Shown: one piece after another, positions 32,148 to 32,433 of the stretch
How positions within the stretch are numbered: the first letter of the stretch is position 1
How the letters are laid out: each line of letters opens with the position of its first letter
Assembly (NCBI GenBank): GCA_030826265.1
Contig: JAPJOH010000024.1
Span: 1-32,433, forward strand
Origin: Collinsella aerofaciens
GTDB taxonomy: Bacteria; Actinomycetota; Coriobacteriia; Coriobacteriales; Coriobacteriaceae
Direction of reading: 5' to 3'
DNA: 32,433 nt
Notes under the pieces: generated by a model
Told to the model about the DNA's origin: nothing
The model's input: only the letters and a program-made list of their open reading frames with translations
Databases searched by the model: none
Position numbers and translations under genes: made by a program

Positions 32148-32433
32148 CGCGGTGCGATAATTCAATTTGGACCGGGTTCCGGACTGCGGAAGTGCCCTAC
32201 GCGGCATGATTCAGCGGTCTGGAGCCCGTTTTGCCTTAGATTTGCTAAGGCAGGGAGACCTGCTGGTCAAAAAACATCAAATATGAGTACTGTTACCAGT
32301 TGAATCTCATATGAAACCGACTATCTAGGATTAGTTAGACCACACATGTTCAGTTATGTTAATGGGAAAACAGCTAGCAAAGGTCGCGCGCGCAGACGTG
32401 GTGTAAGAGTGTCCTGAGGTCCGTCGCTGCAAG
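32148..32433. other. AT-richer intergenic tail with hairpins
   Basis: There is no credible gene in the last 286 bases. TGCCTTAG (32232-32239) pairs with CTAAGGCA (32245-32252) but has no T-run, so it is at best a weak argD terminator. A nested inverted repeat is at 32281-32312. From about 32260 to 32380 the composition is clearly more AT-rich than the rest of the window, which may be a promoter region of a gene beyond the end. Confidence 0.5.
32281..32312. repeat. nested inverted repeat downstream of argD
   Basis: ATATGAG (32281-32287) pairs with CTCATAT (32306-32312); inside, ACTG (32289-32292) pairs with CAGT (32297-32300) around TTAC. It could be an operator or an RNA hairpin. Confidence 0.4.

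Noticed and set aside
1..32433. CRISPR arrays, tRNA or rRNA genes, transposases, phage genes
   Set aside because: No evenly spaced direct repeats, cloverleaf genes, rRNA segments or recombinase-like proteins were found in the window.

Overview
The window is a piece of a high-GC bacterial chromosome. It looks like a Coriobacteriia member, most likely Collinsella or a close relative. This rests on the gene mix (groES/groEL, fused EcfA under an FMN riboswitch, AmaP-DUF2273-Asp23, clustered argCJBD), on actinobacterial codon use, and on intergenic hairpins whose loops carry GGGGACAGG or GGGGACGG. The genus is an inference; there is no rRNA or tRNA here to confirm it.

Layout. 1-2165: a 3-hydroxyacyl-CoA dehydrogenase gene broken by one in-frame TGA, a 3'-truncated AAC(3)-type acetyltransferase remnant, and a small membrane-anchored protein of unknown function. 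2166-5223 (minus strand): a DUF389 membrane protein carrying an EF-hand-like loop, and an OPT-family transporter. 5416-8255 (plus): type III pantothenate kinase, dCMP deaminase, a NifU-like Fe-S scaffold and Lgt. 8339-10522: a large polytopic membrane protein. 10688-13136: YebC, then the AmaP / DUF2273 / Asp23 envelope-stress module. 13345-15855: a YitT-family protein and a zinc-ribbon membrane protein with a Pro-Glu repeat tail. 15987-19256: two divergent amidohydrolases (M20 and YtcJ-like). 19257-20172: 0.9 kb without a credible gene, filled with nested inverted repeats. 20173-22200: groES-groEL. 22201-22770: a long inverted repeat, further hairpins, a promoter and an FMN riboswitch. 22771-26062: ECF riboflavin transporter (RibU, fused EcfA1A2, EcfT). 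26093-27004: two tandem flavin/PNPOx-fold proteins. 27262-32147: argC-argJ-argB-argD behind tandem ARG boxes. 32148-32433: an AT-richer tail with hairpins.

How the genes work together. RibU with EcfA and EcfT forms a complete riboflavin uptake system controlled by FMN, and the two flavin-fold proteins lie directly behind it. ArgC, J, B and D carry out the acetylated-intermediate half of arginine synthesis. AmaP, DUF2273 and Asp23 are expected to form one membrane-tethered envelope complex.

The least explained material is the inverted-repeat DNA. Two very long palindromic elements flank groES-groEL, and a set of hairpins keeps its loop sequence while the stems change together on both sides. 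The rest of the window is mostly ordinary core metabolism.
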